A stretch of 64,000 bases of DNA, taken from the NCBI GenBank assembly GCA_905221605.1, contig CAJNDS010002733.1, forward strand, positions 235,609-299,608, written 5' to 3'. Both the position numbers and the translations under genes were made by a program. Under the pieces are notes generated by a model. The model was given only the letters and a program-made list of their open reading frames with translations, did no database searches and was not told where the DNA came from. The stretch is from Symbiodinium natans (Eukaryota > Sar > Dinophyceae > Suessiales > Symbiodiniaceae). This document shows, one piece after another, positions 1-10,706 of the stretch (within the stretch, counting starts at the first letter, position 1; the number at the start of each line of letters is the position of its first letter).

Positions 1-701
1 CGAGGATTCCCCCTCAACCTGAGTTAAATCTAGACCCTGAACCTTTCATGCTTTAGGGTGGATTTAGGGGCTTGGGTTAGGGTTTTTAGCAAAATAAGGA
101 TAAACCCTAAACCTCGAACCTTTCAAGCCCGAAACCCTAAACCCTAAACCCTCGGGTTCAGGGGATCGTGAGTTTGTGGCAGGTGTCGGGAGAAGTTCGG
201 CTTGCCGGCATCGGGCGGCGTCCCGGGCCCAAGACTCTCTCAGTGGATTCATAGCACGAACCAAGACACTGGTAAAGGTACCCTTTCTCGGGTTTTAGAG
301 TTTGGGGCTTTCGAGGCGGGCGAAGTCTCTTGGAAAAAGAGTTTGGGGCTTAGGGTTTAGTGTTCAGGGCTGAATCCGGGTGCTTGGTTCCCTAGCCACT
401 CAGCCGCTCAAGCACCAAGCTTGATCTCCCGTGCCCAACAAGGTAGTCCCCTGACCCTAAACCCTAAACCCCAAACCCTAGACCCTAAACGCTGGTTACG
501 CTGGTTACCCTGGACCACACAGTGGGAGAAGTGTTCCGGGTCAACACAAGACAAAACCCCGGCAACCTCCTGGCCGGAACCACACAACAGTGTGGCCCAT
601 AGCTCAGCAGGATGGGCTTGATCAGTTATGTTCGCCAAGTTGCCGATCAAATCACTTTCTATTTTTGCACATCCTTGTCACCTGCGGCCCACGCACAATA
701 A

Positions 702-1157
702 TCACGGCCACATCCGCCTCAAGGCGCCGGGTTTTGCAGACCAGAAAGCCTTAGCATGACGCTCCACAGCCACCGCCATCGAAGCAAAATGGTTGAAGCC
801 AGCAGACTCTGGCTGTAAACATAAGATCTCCTGCAGCGATGCTCCCTGCCACACTTCGGGAGGGTGCCGAAAGGAGGCCCATGCCTCACATCGAAGCAAA
901 GTGTGTGCAAGTGGTGCCACTGTGGGCCGTCCACAGGCCACGCACTGCACCACTCTTGCCCGAGAGGGTCTATCCCCTTTAGCACCTAGCGTAAGTAAAC
1001 CCAGTCTAAGCCTGCAGATCGATCTTGCGGCTACCAAAGTGTCCCAGTCCGCAGGGGTTCGCAGGATAGTCGCGAGCATGCTAGATGGCTCACCTCGTGG
1101 GAAAGCATTGGTCAGGAGTGGGGCTTGCGAGGAGGCAGTCATCACCTGTGCTGTCTT
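702..1157 (-). pseudogene. Non-LTR retrotransposon C-terminal fragment (zinc-knuckle-like end)
   Basis: An open minus-strand frame of about 150 codons with no convincing start, entering directly from telomere-like DNA at its 5' side. The translated end has a CVACG motif followed by a histidine and LLRC (spacing C-x2-C, then H-x4-C), flanked by arginine-rich sequence (CRLRLGLLTLGAKGDRPSRA). This arrangement matches the short zinc-knuckle-like tail often found after reverse transcriptase domains of LINE-type elements, including those abundant in dinoflagellates. No reverse transcriptase catalytic motif is present, so this would be a 3' remnant. It could also be a host zinc-binding exon. The frame is unusually long and compositionally protein-like for this region. 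Confidence 0.5.
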
Positions 1158-1482
1158 GGGTTTAGACCCTAGACCCTAAAGCAAAACCTTCAGCTATGGT
1201 CTGACGATTTCGGAGAAGGTCTTGCGGGGCGTTAAGGGCTTTTCGGGCTGTGTGGGCCTGGGCATCTAGACACCCGTTCTGGCCCATGGTCTCCTTCGAC
1301 TGCAACATCTATGGTTTAGGGTATTCGGGTTGAGGGGTTTTGGGGCTTAGTGTTCGGTTTAGGGTCGAGGGTTCATAGGGTTTAAGGGTCAGGGTTTGGA
1401 TTCTTGGATTCTGGCTAGCACTTCAGTCCAGTGGCAAAAAAGCGTCAGGGTTTGGGGGCCTAGCTGTCCGAGGTTAACAAGG

Positions 1483-1506
1483 GTGGGGGGGGGGGGGGGG
1501 GGGGGG
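1483..1506 (+). repeat. Poly-G run (about 24 G)
   Basis: Uninterrupted guanine homopolymer. Similar runs occur at 8349-8365, 14878-14890, 19996-20012, 22800-22829, 23131-23148 and 34730-34770, with poly-C at 27105-27124, 32350-32364, 41239-41257 and 41957-41975. They may be real or length-uncertain in the assembly. Confidence 0.9.
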
Positions 1507-2390
1507 CGGCATCTATTCAGTGAAGCTCGGTGGGCAGCAAGGAAGAAGGCAAGCAACCAGCCTAAACCCTAAACCCTAAACTTAAACCCTAAACCCTATC
1601 CCCCAAGCCCTAAGCCCTAAACCCTAAACCCTAAACCGTCCGGGGGTCAACCATTTCTCCCCTGCCCCGTGCAGCTTGACCGCCCACTAGTTGAGAAGAT
1701 GGCGAGATATGGTGTTGTGGAGAAGTACTGAAATGTCCTGGGCAAGTTTCACTAGTCAATGAGCCTTTCACCAGTTAATGACCGTCTGTTAGCAACAGTG
1801 AGTGTTGAGTAGTATCACTAGCATGACTGTGGCCACATGCGCTGCAGAGCCGATGTTGAGACTGTGGAACCTGTGTGCCTCGCCTGGCTTGTCCGAGTGT
1901 GAGCGATTAAACCGTACCCTGAGCTCTGGCAAGCAAGAGGTTTGAGCAGCTATCAAACTCAACCTCAGCCCTGAACCCGAAACTCTAACCAGACAGGTGG
2001 CGACCCTAAACCCTAAACCCTAAAAACCTGAACCCTGAACCCTAAACCCCAACGTCTTTCCAAGGAGCGGCGTCTTCCGGCTGACCGTCGCCCTCTGAGC
2101 CTGCCCAGGTGTTCTGCAAGTCCCTATAAAGCCTTGAAGCCGGTACTTGGCTTCTATAAGGGCAGGGTTTAGGGTTGAGGGTTCAGGGTTCAGGGTTGAC
2201 GGTCTAGGGTTCAGGGTTTAGGGTTCAGGGGTTAGGGTTCACGGTTTAGGGTTTAGGGTCCCAGTTTGCGTGCTCCTATATTTATATCTGTATATATATA
2301 TATATATCGGGGGATATGAGCCCTATGAGCAGCCTTTCAAGGGTATATATTGGGGGGATATAAGGTAGTTACCCAAGACTACTTGTACAT

Positions 2391-2450
2391 GCTTAAGAAC
2401 CCCTAAGAAAAGTGATTCTTCCCTTTCATGTCGGGGGCGTTCTTAAGCAA
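2391..2450. mobile_element. CTTAAG-family inverted-repeat element, copy 1
   Basis: Terminal arms TGCTTAAGAACCCC and GGGCGTTCTTAAGCAA are near-perfect reverse complements about 60 bp apart. The same arms occur at 13,187-13,303, 46,812-46,897 and 47,594-47,686; the third copy is an intron of the acetyltransferase gene. No coding capacity. Interpreted as a non-autonomous, introner-like element. Confidence 0.65.
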
Positions 2451-2528
2451 ATCGTAGGATTGGACATTTGGACATCTTCCCCTTTCAAGGGCCCATACTA
2501 AGGGACCATGAAACTACCCAAAACCACA

Positions 2529-2594
2529 AAACCTAAACCCTAAACCCTAAACCCTAAACCCTAAACCCTAAAACCCTAAAACCCTACACCCTGA
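2529..2594 (-). repeat. CCCTAAA tract
   Basis: About nine units of the telomere-like heptamer in the C-rich orientation, the last ones drifting to CCCTAAAA. Confidence 0.95.
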
Positions 2595-2608
2595 CTTAGT
2601 CCCTTGAG

Positions 2609-2651
2609 CATTGCTCGTCCCAACAAGAGTGAGAGACCCAAGGTCCGGTGA
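2609..2651 (+). CDS. Exon-like fragment (SIARPNKSERPKV)
   Basis: A short open stretch reads as SIARPNKSERPKV and is followed by GTGAGG, a plausible 5' splice site. No family is recognised; it is one of many coding-looking fragments between telomere-like tracts. Very short, so the call is weak. Confidence 0.22.
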
Positions 2652-3287
2652 GGCCCAAGCTCGTTCTCTCGGACACCCGCAAGGCTCCGGCTTCGGGTTT
2701 GCGTTGCCCAGGGTTTCGGGTTTAGGGTTTAGGGTTTAGGGTTCAGGGTTTAGGGTTTAGGGTTTAGCGTTTAGCGTTTCGGGTTTCGGGTTTAGGGTTT
2801 AGCGTTTCGGGTGGCGTTAGGATTGGGCATAGGGGTGCAGAGGTTTTTTGGCTAGCTCAAGGTTTGACTTCTCGAGTTGTTGAATAGCAAGGCGGGGGAC
2901 ATGACTAGTGGTTTTACTCACTAGAGTTTCACTCAAGTCGCAACAAGTAGTGAATACCAGGCATGCAGGGTTTAGGGTCTAGGGTTTAGGGTTTAGGGCT
3001 AGGCGGGGCCATGACAGACCCACGCTTTTTCGGCACAGTACCTCTGTTGCCCTCAGAATCCCCTGTAAATACCGATGTTTCCTGCGTTTCGCCCATCACC
3101 TCATCCCCGCAGTTTTTGTCTAAAATCATCCTGCAATTTTTGGAGCATCCGTAGACTACACTGGTATTTGTGGGTTTTTTGCACTACTTCGCACTTTCGA
3201 CGTGTCCTAACCTAAGCCCTGTCTTGCTTGCATCCGCTTCTGCACAGCCCTGGTTTTAAATGACACGTTTGCTTCACCATACTAGTC

Positions 3288-3572
3288 CGTTCTGGGAAGA
3301 GAGCATCCATGGCCAAAGCATGATGCCGTCCATGGTCTACTCTGTTCTAATGAGAAGACAGCATCCATGGCCCAAGCATGATGACGTCCATGGTCTACAT
3401 GTTTTCTGCACTGCTATGGCCCAACCATGATGACGTCCATGGTCTATTCCGTTCTGGGAAGAGAGCATCCAGGGTCCCCAGGGTCCAAGCATGATGACGT
3501 CCATGGTCTATGCTGCTCTGATGAGAAGAGAGCATCCATGGCCCAAGCATGATGACGTCCATGGTCTACAGA
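3288..3572. repeat. Imperfect ~60-bp tandem repeat
   Basis: Five imperfect copies share GCATCCATGGCCCAAGCATG followed by ATGACGTCCATGGTCTA, with linkers such as GTTCTGGGAAGAGA or CTGATGAGAAGAGA. Each unit carries two CCATGG palindromes. One copy is shortened. The array is followed by non-repetitive DNA and then a TTTAGGG tract. Confidence 0.85.
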
Positions 3573-3740
3573 GAAGGTTAAACCTTCTTCTGGGCAGAAC
3601 TGGCTGGAAGTTCTTGCTTTTAGGGGCACTGGGGAGCAGAAAGACGTCATTTCTCAACACTAAAGGCTGTGACCTAAGTCCTGCATCTCAGGTTTGCTGG
3701 TGGGGCCACAGTTTTGCGCGGGTCTGTTGTGGACCCGCCA

Positions 3741-3821
3741 GGGTTTAGGGTTTAGGGTTTAGGGTTTAGGGTTTAGGGTTTAGGGTTTAGGGTTTAGGGT
3801 TTAGGGTTTAGGGTTTAGGGG
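3741..3821 (+). repeat. TTTAGGG tract
   Basis: About eleven nearly perfect units of TTTAGGG. Confidence 0.97.
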
Positions 3822-4675
3822 TAGCACATCTCACATGGATGTGACATCAACTCCACCCACAAGGATCCAAACATAAGCTGATCGCATCAAAGCTTTTAGG
3901 ATCAGGTTCCCTTGGAGCCCCCTTCAGACAAAAAAAGGGTGCACCCCGAACCCTAAACCCCAAACCCCTGGCCCAAGCCCTATGATGAAACCTTCTCTCG
4001 ACAAGCAATGTACCAGACTCCTGCAGTGTGTCCGAGAGGTCAGCGAGGCAGGTGGGGAAAAAAAGACCCGAAACCCTAAACCCCAAACCCGAAACCCTAA
4101 ACCCTAAACCCCAAACCCTAAACCCTAAAACCCGAAAGCCTCCAATAGGGGATCAGGGAGTGGGCGGGGCTTCTTGCAGGCCCCGCCGCCTTTCGCGCCT
4201 CTCGCGCCTCTCGTGCCCGTTCAGGCCGAGGAGGAGGAGGAGGAGATCGGCCCATCCTAGGGTTCAGGGTTTAGGGTTCAGGGTTAGGGTTTAGGGTTTA
4301 GGGTTCAGGGTTTAGGGTTTAGGGTTTAGCGTTTAGGGTTTAGGGCTACAGTTTAGGGTAAGGGTTCAGGGTTAAGGGTTTAGAGTTTAGGGTTTGGGGC
4401 TTACTGTGTTATATCGAGATCCAAGCCCAGAAGATAGATCGGCAAGCCCCGAGCCCGACTAAACCCTAAGCCCTGTAAGCCCTAAGTCGAGGGATTGGGG
4501 TTAGGGTTTAGGGTTCAGGGCCTGTTGCAAGAGGTTTCAGGGAGAGTTCTTGTGCAGGGTTGCCTGAGATTCGGAAGTGAGGTGGCTCATCACCTTTAAG
4601 GTTCAGGGTTTAGGGGGTGGTCGGTCCAGGTTCCAGGGTTTGGTGTCATAGCTGTGGTTAATTTGTTTTCTGAGG

Positions 4676-4820
4676 GTTGCTACATGGTCCCTGAAGGTGG
4701 ACCCTTACCTTCATGAAAGGGTTCTGAAGTATGCTTACTTTGTGGGTTGTACTGGGTATATGCAGGGGTATAAGGGGTCCCCTTTTCAGGGCCCATGCTA
4801 AGGGACCATGTAGCTATCCT
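4676..4820. mobile_element. ACATGGTCCC-family inverted-repeat element, copy 1
   Basis: Begins GTTGCTACATGGTCCCT and ends AGGGACCATGTAGCTATC, inverted arms about 145 bp apart. Internal landmarks GGGTTCTGAAGTATG and CAGGGCCCATGCTAAGG recur in copies at 10,005-10,146, 24,921-25,097 and 43,057-43,140. A lone right half lies at 2468-2517. No coding capacity. Confidence 0.7.
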
Positions 4821-5384
4821 ACAGTTTTTGGCAGGTTCTTTGTAGCAAAAGCGGGTCCTGGGCTCCTAAGGTAAAACCCTAAGTCCTACGATCGTTCAAT
4901 GAAGGGGGCGCGTAGGATCCCAGCAACCTGACCCGAAGTCCCCTAAACCTCAGTACCCGCAGAACGCCCGAAACAAAACCCCAGAAGGCCCCGACCCTAA
5001 ACCCCAAGACCCTAAAACCCGAAGTAAACCCTAAGCCCTAAACCCTAAACCCTAAATCTAACTTCCCCTCAACTTCGAAGCCAATTCCTTATTCCAGGCC
5101 ACCAATGCGCAGGAGGAGCTTCCGACAGAGGCACGGTGCACACTGGAGGGAGTCGGGAGTGTGGTTGGAGGGGGAGGTGGGGTGTTTCAGGTTTAGGGTT
5201 TAGGGTTTAGGGGTTCAGGGGTTCAGGGGGTTTAGGGGCTTTAGAGTTCTTGGGTTCAGAGGGGCCTCTGATGCTAGTGTTCCCTCGATTCCAGCCCCAA
5301 GAACCTGAACCTCAAGGGACTCAACGAGGGACCCTTATCAGGATTAGTTAGGGGTTATTTGGGGGGCTATTTGGCGGCTCCCTA

Positions 5385-5490
5385 AACCCGAAACCCTAAA
5401 CCCTAAACCCTAAACCCTAAACCCTAAACCCTAAGCCCTAAGCCCTAAGCCCTAAGCCCTAAACCCTAAACCCTAAACCCTAACCTAAAT
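5385..5490 (-). repeat. CCCTAAA tract
   Basis: About fifteen units including a homogeneous CCCTAAG sub-block (about 5430-5460). Confidence 0.95.
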
Positions 5491-5700
5491 AAGGTATATA
5501 GGGGCTATATAGGGGGGTTCAGGGTTCAGGGTTCAGGGTGTCGCGGTTCCCCAAGTTTGCTAGCTTTCTGCACTATGTGCTATTTGTAGGCAGCAATGGC
5601 TCAATGCTGGGGCCTGGGAAAAAGGAAGAACTCACATCAAAGCAAGCATGCCCCAAGAACCCAACACGCAACTGAATCTTACGAGCCTTAAGCCACTTCG

Positions 5701-5795
5701 TAGCCCTGCGGTACCCTTTTTCCCCTTTGTTGGTTCAGGTAGGAACAACCCAAAAAATGCCCATATTCTCATATTGTTACTCGGCTACCAAGTTA
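5701..5795. mobile_element. GTAGCCC..GGTACCC-family inverted-repeat element, copy 1
   Basis: Starts GTAGCCCTGCGGTACCC, then a pyrimidine-rich stretch, and ends TTGTTACTCGGCTACC. The GTAGCC/GGCTAC ends are inverted. Related sequences at 7616-7676 (truncated), 35,666-35,752 and 46,529-46,630; the last is an intron of the acetyltransferase gene. Confidence 0.55.
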
Positions 5796-5976
5796 GGGAA
5801 ACCCTAAACCCTAAACCCTAAACCCTAAACCCTAAACCCTAAACCCTAACCCCAAACCCGAAATGGAGCTAGGGTGCCTGCGTATAGAAGTTCCCACCTC
5901 TTCACTCCCAGGCTGCCGGGCAATTCGGGTTTAGGGTTTAGGGTTTAGGGTTTATAGTTTATAACCCTAAAGCCCC

Positions 5977-6111
5977 GAGGCAGCACCAGCACCTGAGCCG
6001 GAAGACGCGGACGCGTCGCCGGCAGAGAAGGTGCCGGCGGAGGAAGCGCCGGCGGAGGAAGCGCCGGCAGAGGTGCCCGCTGAGGAGACTGTCCTACGTT
6101 TGAGCTTGTAG
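5977..6111 (+). CDS. Exon-like fragment, Pro-Ala-Glu repeat
   Basis: A 44-codon open stretch ending in TAG encodes an acidic low-complexity sequence with repeats of PAEEA (residues about 17-36), then ETVLRLSL. It is GC-rich and in a single phase, unlike the flanking telomere-like tracts. It may be the last exon of an unrecognised protein or a fragment; no start codon or upstream exon could be assigned. Confidence 0.35.
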   Translation, partial: EAAPAPEPEDADASPAEKVPAEEAPAEEAPAEVPAEETVLRLSL

Positions 6112-6988
6112 GGTTTAGGGTTTAGGGTTTAGGGTTTAAGGTATCCCTATATACCTAAGTAGTGAGCAGGGCGCAGGGTGAGAGAAGGACAGAGCGAGAG
6201 AGCGCGGGGGGAGAGGGAGACTCATTTCCAGCTAGCCCTTGCCCCAGCAGCCCTCCAGACGCTGACGGGGCTGGAGGGGGGAGAGCGGGGGAGGGGGGCC
6301 TGAAAAGCAACAGAGCTCTTCCTAAACCGGACAGTAGACCCAGTACCCTTTTTAAACCCTAAGCCCCCACAAAGCCCTGCGTCCTAAACCCTCAACCGCA
6401 GGCCATAAACCTAGACGCGCCGGATCTCGCCGCCGGGGCCTTCCGAAGCCCCCTGAACTCTTACGCTCCCTGAAGTTTAGGGTTCGGGTGGGGCCTGAGG
6501 GTATAGCCTGACTCCGCAACTCCAGACGTTGCCTAAACCCTAAACCCTAAACCCTTCTCTCTTGATCTCTTCCGCCCAAAGGAGCCCGAGCCGCCAAAAG
6601 CGTCGAACAGCGAGTTCCTGGTCCGGCGGCCCCAGAGCTCTCTTGTGAAAGTCGGTTTGGGGCGTTGGTTTAGGGTTTAGGGTTTAGGGTTTGGGGTTTT
6701 GTTTGGGGCCTCCCAAGCACCTACCATGTCTGGGCGTTTAGGGTTTTCGGGTTTAGGGTATTGTGGGTCTCGAAGAAGCCCTGGAAGTAGAGAGGCTCAG
6801 AATGCCTTCTGATTCGACAAGGTTACGGGTGCGGGCAAAGCCTCAAGAGTCCTGGCCTTCGACCCGAAAAACCCTACACCCTAACCCTTCGGATTGGTCA
6901 GGCGGGTGGCAGAAGAATGCAAGAGGAACTAAGCACCAAGCCCTCAGCACACACTAAACTCCGATCCCTGAACACAGAACCCTGAACT

Positions 6989-7106
6989 CAGAACCCTAAA
7001 CCCTAAACCCCAAACCCTAACCCTAAACCCTAAACCCTAAACCCTAAACCCTAAACCCTAACCCTAAACCCTAAACCCTAAACCCTAAACCCTAAACCCT
7101 AAACCG
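6989..7106 (-). repeat. CCCTAAA tract
   Basis: About sixteen units with two 6-mer slips (CCCTAA). Confidence 0.96.
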
Positions 7107-7200
7107 CACTTCGGGTTCAGGGGCATGTCTTCCGGCTTGCGGCTTGGATTCTGCAAGCTGACCCTGAGCCAGGAGCCAGAACCCCTATACTGCAAGCATA

Positions 7201-7473
7201 GCAGGCAGGGTATGGTTTTCTCGGGACGTAGCACTGGAGGATACTGGAGGTTGGAAAGACCCAGAGCCCCCTCCTGGATATGATGGGAAGAACCCCGACA
7301 AGACGTATGCCAAGTGGAAGAAAGAGCTGAATCTGTGGCAGTTCGAGACGGAGATTCCTCAGGCCAAGTGGGGAGTCAAAGTTCTTCGTCAGCTTTCAGG
7401 CTCGGCAAGAGCAGCTGCAGAAAGCCTTACACATGAAGAGCTGGCAGCCTGCTTCTTAATGGGACGTGCATGA
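7201..7473 (+). pseudogene. Retrotransposon gag-like fragment
   Basis: A 90-codon frame with no start codon at its left edge and TGA at 7471. It contains PPPGYDGKNPDKTYAKWKKE, then LWQFETEIPQAKWGVKVL and a SGSARAAAESL segment. This order (PPPxYDG, K/W-rich helix, RxLSGxAR) matches my memory of the gag region of copia-type retrotransposon polyproteins common in dinoflagellates. The frame is bounded by telomere-like tracts at 7100 and 7530 and lacks nucleocapsid knuckle, protease, integrase and reverse transcriptase. It is therefore a decayed or truncated copy, or an exon derived from one. Confidence 0.5.
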
Positions 7474-8075
7474 GCAACGCCAGCACAGCAGGGAATTCAG
7501 GGCCACCTACGACATGTCCAGACTATGGCGTTAGGGTTTAGGGTTTAGGGTTTAGGGTTTAGGGTTTAGCTTACCTTGCTTAAAGCGCTCGGGCCCTTTG
7601 GGCTGATGCTTGATAGCCCAGTGGTACCCTTTTTTGTTTGTTTTTTTCGGTTCAAGGTTCCCTAAATCCCACCAACCTCAGGGTTTAGGGTTTAGGGTTG
7701 CTTTGTGAGGAAAAGGTTCAAAGCCGGCAGCTAAGCCCGAATTTTCAAGGCCTAAATCCAAATTTCTGGGGAGCAACATCTTTGGTCCTCAGGAGGTTTC
7801 GGGCTTCGCACTTGAGATGATGGGTTCCCCAAAGTGGGGGAATCAGGGATAAGAGTACTATGCCTTGAAAGGGGGGTCAATTCCCAGGCTGAGTGCATCC
7901 AGCGGAAGTGCTCCTCAATGGCCACGGTGGGACCCTCAATGCTCCGCGGTTTCTGCCTTGGTCGCTGCTTCGGCCCGGTTCAACCTGGCATGAGCGAGAA
8001 CCCCAAACCCTAAACCCAAAACCCTAAACCCTAAACTGTTTCGTTGCAGAGCACAAGATCTCTGTGCAGTGACAT

Positions 8076-8308
8076 GTTGACCATGGCTACAGATCACAGC
8101 TCCCAGCAGAGGCCCAAAAGTTTTTCGACTGGCTGCGCAGCCGCGTGCAGACCGGCGACCCCAAATTCAGAGGCGCCCCGTGACAAGCCAGCCTCCGAGT
8201 GCACTGCAGCAAGCCGTCCAACCTCCAACATTCGACTTAAGCCCTTCTAGCTGGGCAAAGTATCTTCGCGCACAGTCTGGACAAGATGCGCCCAGAACAG
8301 CCCCATAA
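8076..8308 (+). pseudogene. Coding remnant, apparently frameshifted, unknown protein
   Basis: One frame runs VDHGYRSQLPAEAQKFFDWL, then SRVQTGDPKFRGAP, and stops at 8181. A second frame takes over near 8180 with SQPPSALQQAVQPPTFDL, then SSWAKYLRAQSGQDAPRTAP, and stops at 8306. Both look like natural protein, and the switch suggests a frameshift or a missed short intron. No family is recognised. The 5' edge follows GTGCAG, a possible acceptor. Confidence 0.35.
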
Positions 8309-8369
8309 CAGTTTGCCCTTGCCTGCAGCTGCGAGGATCTTGGGTATCGGGGGGGGGGGGGGGGGCGGG

Positions 8370-8500
8370 ACGGCCACAAAATTCACCGGAAGGCCGCACC
8401 TGCACCCTCGCAGATGTGGAGGAAGCGGAGAAGAGGCCGGGCATTTATGAAGTTTGTTCAGGGTTGAGAAAAGGTTTCCCTAGGAATGCTAAGTCCTGAG
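8370..8500 (+). CDS. Exon-like fragment (CTLADVEEAEKRPGIYEVC)
   Basis: Just after a poly-G run, one frame encodes an N-terminal RPQNSPEGRT, then CTLADVEEAEKRPGIYEVC, then SGLRKGFPRNAKS, and stops at about 8498. It may belong with the coding remnant at 8076-8308. The function is not recognised. Confidence 0.3.
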
Positions 8501-9402
8501 TACTTGTTTGCTTTGCTGCGTGAGCTGTTCGGATCCCGGAAAGTTTGCGGCCTCCCAACTACACCGCATAGCGTTGGGTGGATATAAGGCCCAGGGAAAC
8601 GGGTTTTGAACCACGATTGACCCTCAATTGAAAACTTGAGAGATGGCGATCTGTTCAATGCCCTACGACTTGACCCTGCAACAAACACTTAAACCCTGAA
8701 ACTTACTCTCCCCATTTGGCTTCAATCCCCTCACATGGACCTTGCGTGAAGGTATGCTCAGGGGCGTTAGGGTCGCTTTCCCATGGATCGGTTTCGGTTC
8801 CCTTCTATGTCAGAAGCGCCGCATTGAATTCACACAAAATGTTTGCCCTTGTTTATGACAGGCTACTGAAGAGCGAGGACCCTAAATCCTAAACCCACAA
8901 CCCTAAACCCTAAACCCTAAACCCCAAACCCCACACCCCAAACCTGAACCGATGCAGGTGCAAGGAAGCGTGGGCTGCCAACGGGGAGGCAAAGATGCCG
9001 CCTCAACCCTAAACCCTAAACCCTAAACCCTAAGCCCTAAACCCAAAACCCTAAATGACCCTAAATCCTAAACCTTCAACCCTCGCCCCTAAACCTCCAA
9101 ACCCTAGAATTTCGGGTGTCAGGGCTGAAGGGCTTGAATCCCCGCCCCCGTCTTCGAGTTTATTCATAAGGCTACAGGTTTCGCTGAATCACAACCTTTA
9201 GCAACAAGGGCTTCGGGGACAGTGTGTGTTTCGTGTCGGGCTTTCGGGGTTCAAGCGCCCGGAGTATCACTTGAGGGTTTAGGGTTTAGGGTTTAGGGTT
9301 TGCTTACAGCACCTTACAGTGACATACAGTGGGCAGAGCCAGCACCGGCTTGGGTGTTTGCAGCTGTTGACCAAGCGTTTTGACATTGAGGTTTATGATG
9401 TT

Positions 9403-9588
9403 TACCCCTAATTAAACCCCAAACCCAAAACCTGAAATGAAAAACCCCAAACCCTAGAAATTGTTTGCCCCTAATTAAACCCCAAACCCAAAACCTTAAA
9501 AGAAAACCCCAAACCCTAGAAATTGTTTACCCCTAATTAAACCCCAAACCCAAAACCTTAAAAGAAAAAACCCAAACCCTAGAAATTG
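9403..9588 (+). repeat. Three tandem ~60-bp units
   Basis: Three direct copies of a unit containing TTTACCCCTAATTAAACCCC, then CAAACCCAAAACCTTAAAAG and CCAAACCCTAGAAATTG. The first copy is slightly longer and diverged. The unit itself contains degenerate telomere-like words. Confidence 0.85.
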
Positions 9589-9695
9589 ACAGCCATTTTG
9601 CCGTTCGTTTTGCCCATTTCCAACCGACCCGCCAGCGCCAGGGAAAGTCGGGCAGCAAGGATCAGAACGATGGGTGCCATGCTCAGATTTGGGGT

Positions 9696-9806
9696 TTTGG
9701 GTTAGGGGTTAGGGTTTAGGGTTTAGGGTTTAGGGTGTAGGGTGTAGGGTGTAGGGTGTAGGGTTTAGGGTTTAGGGTTTAGGGTTTAGGGTTTAGGGTT
9801 TAGGGT
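9696..9806 (+). repeat. TTTAGGG tract with TGTAGGG block
   Basis: About fifteen units; units at about 9727-9761 are uniformly TGTAGGG, flanked on both sides by TTTAGGG. Confidence 0.95.
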
Positions 9807-10004
9807 GACTTAGCTTCTTTGGGGTTACGATTTAGGGTTTAGGGTCTGATTTGTTCATGGAGGTTTTGCTTTCGGGGTTTTGGGGTGTTGGGTTTAGGGC
9901 TGCTGCGCATGGTCGGTGTAGAAGGTTTAGGGTTTAGGGTTTAGTCTTTAGTCTTTCGGGTTTAGGGTTTAGGGCGGCTGAGCTCCTGAAGTTCGGCTAG
10001 ATCT

Positions 10005-10146
10005 AAGGGTAGTTGCATGGTCCCGTACCTTCTTTAAACGGGTTCTGAAGTACGGGCCGTTGGTTCTTTGTGGGGTGTACAAGGGATATTTGATATAGGG
10101 TTCCCCAATTCAGGGCCCACACAAAGGGACCATGTAACGACCCTAA
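10005..10146. mobile_element. ACATGGTCCC-family inverted-repeat element, copy 2
   Basis: Left arm AAGGGTAGTTGCATGGTCCC, right arm GGGACCATGTAACGACCCTA, with internal GGGTTCTGAAGTACGGG and CAGGGCCCAC shared with copies at 4676, 24,921 and 43,057. No coding capacity. Confidence 0.75.
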
Positions 10147-10154
10147 AGGTAAAG

Positions 10155-10253
10155 GCTTTAGGGTTTAGGGTTTAGGGTCTAGGGTCTAGGGTTTAGGGTT
10201 TAGGGTTTAGGGTTTAGGGTTTAGGGTTTAGGGTTTAGGGTTTAGGGTTTAGG
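10155..10253 (+). repeat. TTTAGGG tract
   Basis: About fourteen units with two TCTAGGG variants. Confidence 0.96.
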
Positions 10254-10613
10254 GCAGGGTGTCGGGCTGATTTGCTTAAGGGAAATAATTACAGAGGGAC
10301 CCCTGCGAAGGACCCTTAGTCTTATTCCACTACCTAACCCCTATATATACCATTTTTTGTCTCTTCATAACTAGCCCCTGCGTTACCCCTACGGGCCCTT
10401 CTAAGGGTGAGCTTTTCGGGGTTTGCAGGGTTTAGGGTTTCCGGTTTAGGGTTTAGGGGTCTTAGGATTCTGAGGGTTTTTGCAGCCATCTTGAGCGAAT
10501 TCCACGACATAAAATTATCGCCTGTCCCGCAGCCCGAAACCCCCCTTGAACCCTTAAATCCTTGAACTCCAAACCTCTATACACCCCAAGCCCAAGCCCT
10601 AAACTCCTATGCA

Positions 10614-10706
10614 CCCTAAACCCTAAACCCTAAACCCTAAACCCTAAACCCTAAACCCTAAACCCTAAACCCTAAACCCTAAACCCTAAACCCTAAACCC
10701 TAAACC
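10614..10706 (-). repeat. CCCTAAA tract
   Basis: About thirteen near-perfect units. Confidence 0.97.

Noticed and set aside
9590-9612. ACAGCCATTTTGCCG as a dinoflagellate spliced-leader remnant
   Set aside because: Only partial resemblance to the CCGTAGCCATTTTGGCTCAAG leader as I recall it; lacks the GGCTCAAG end.
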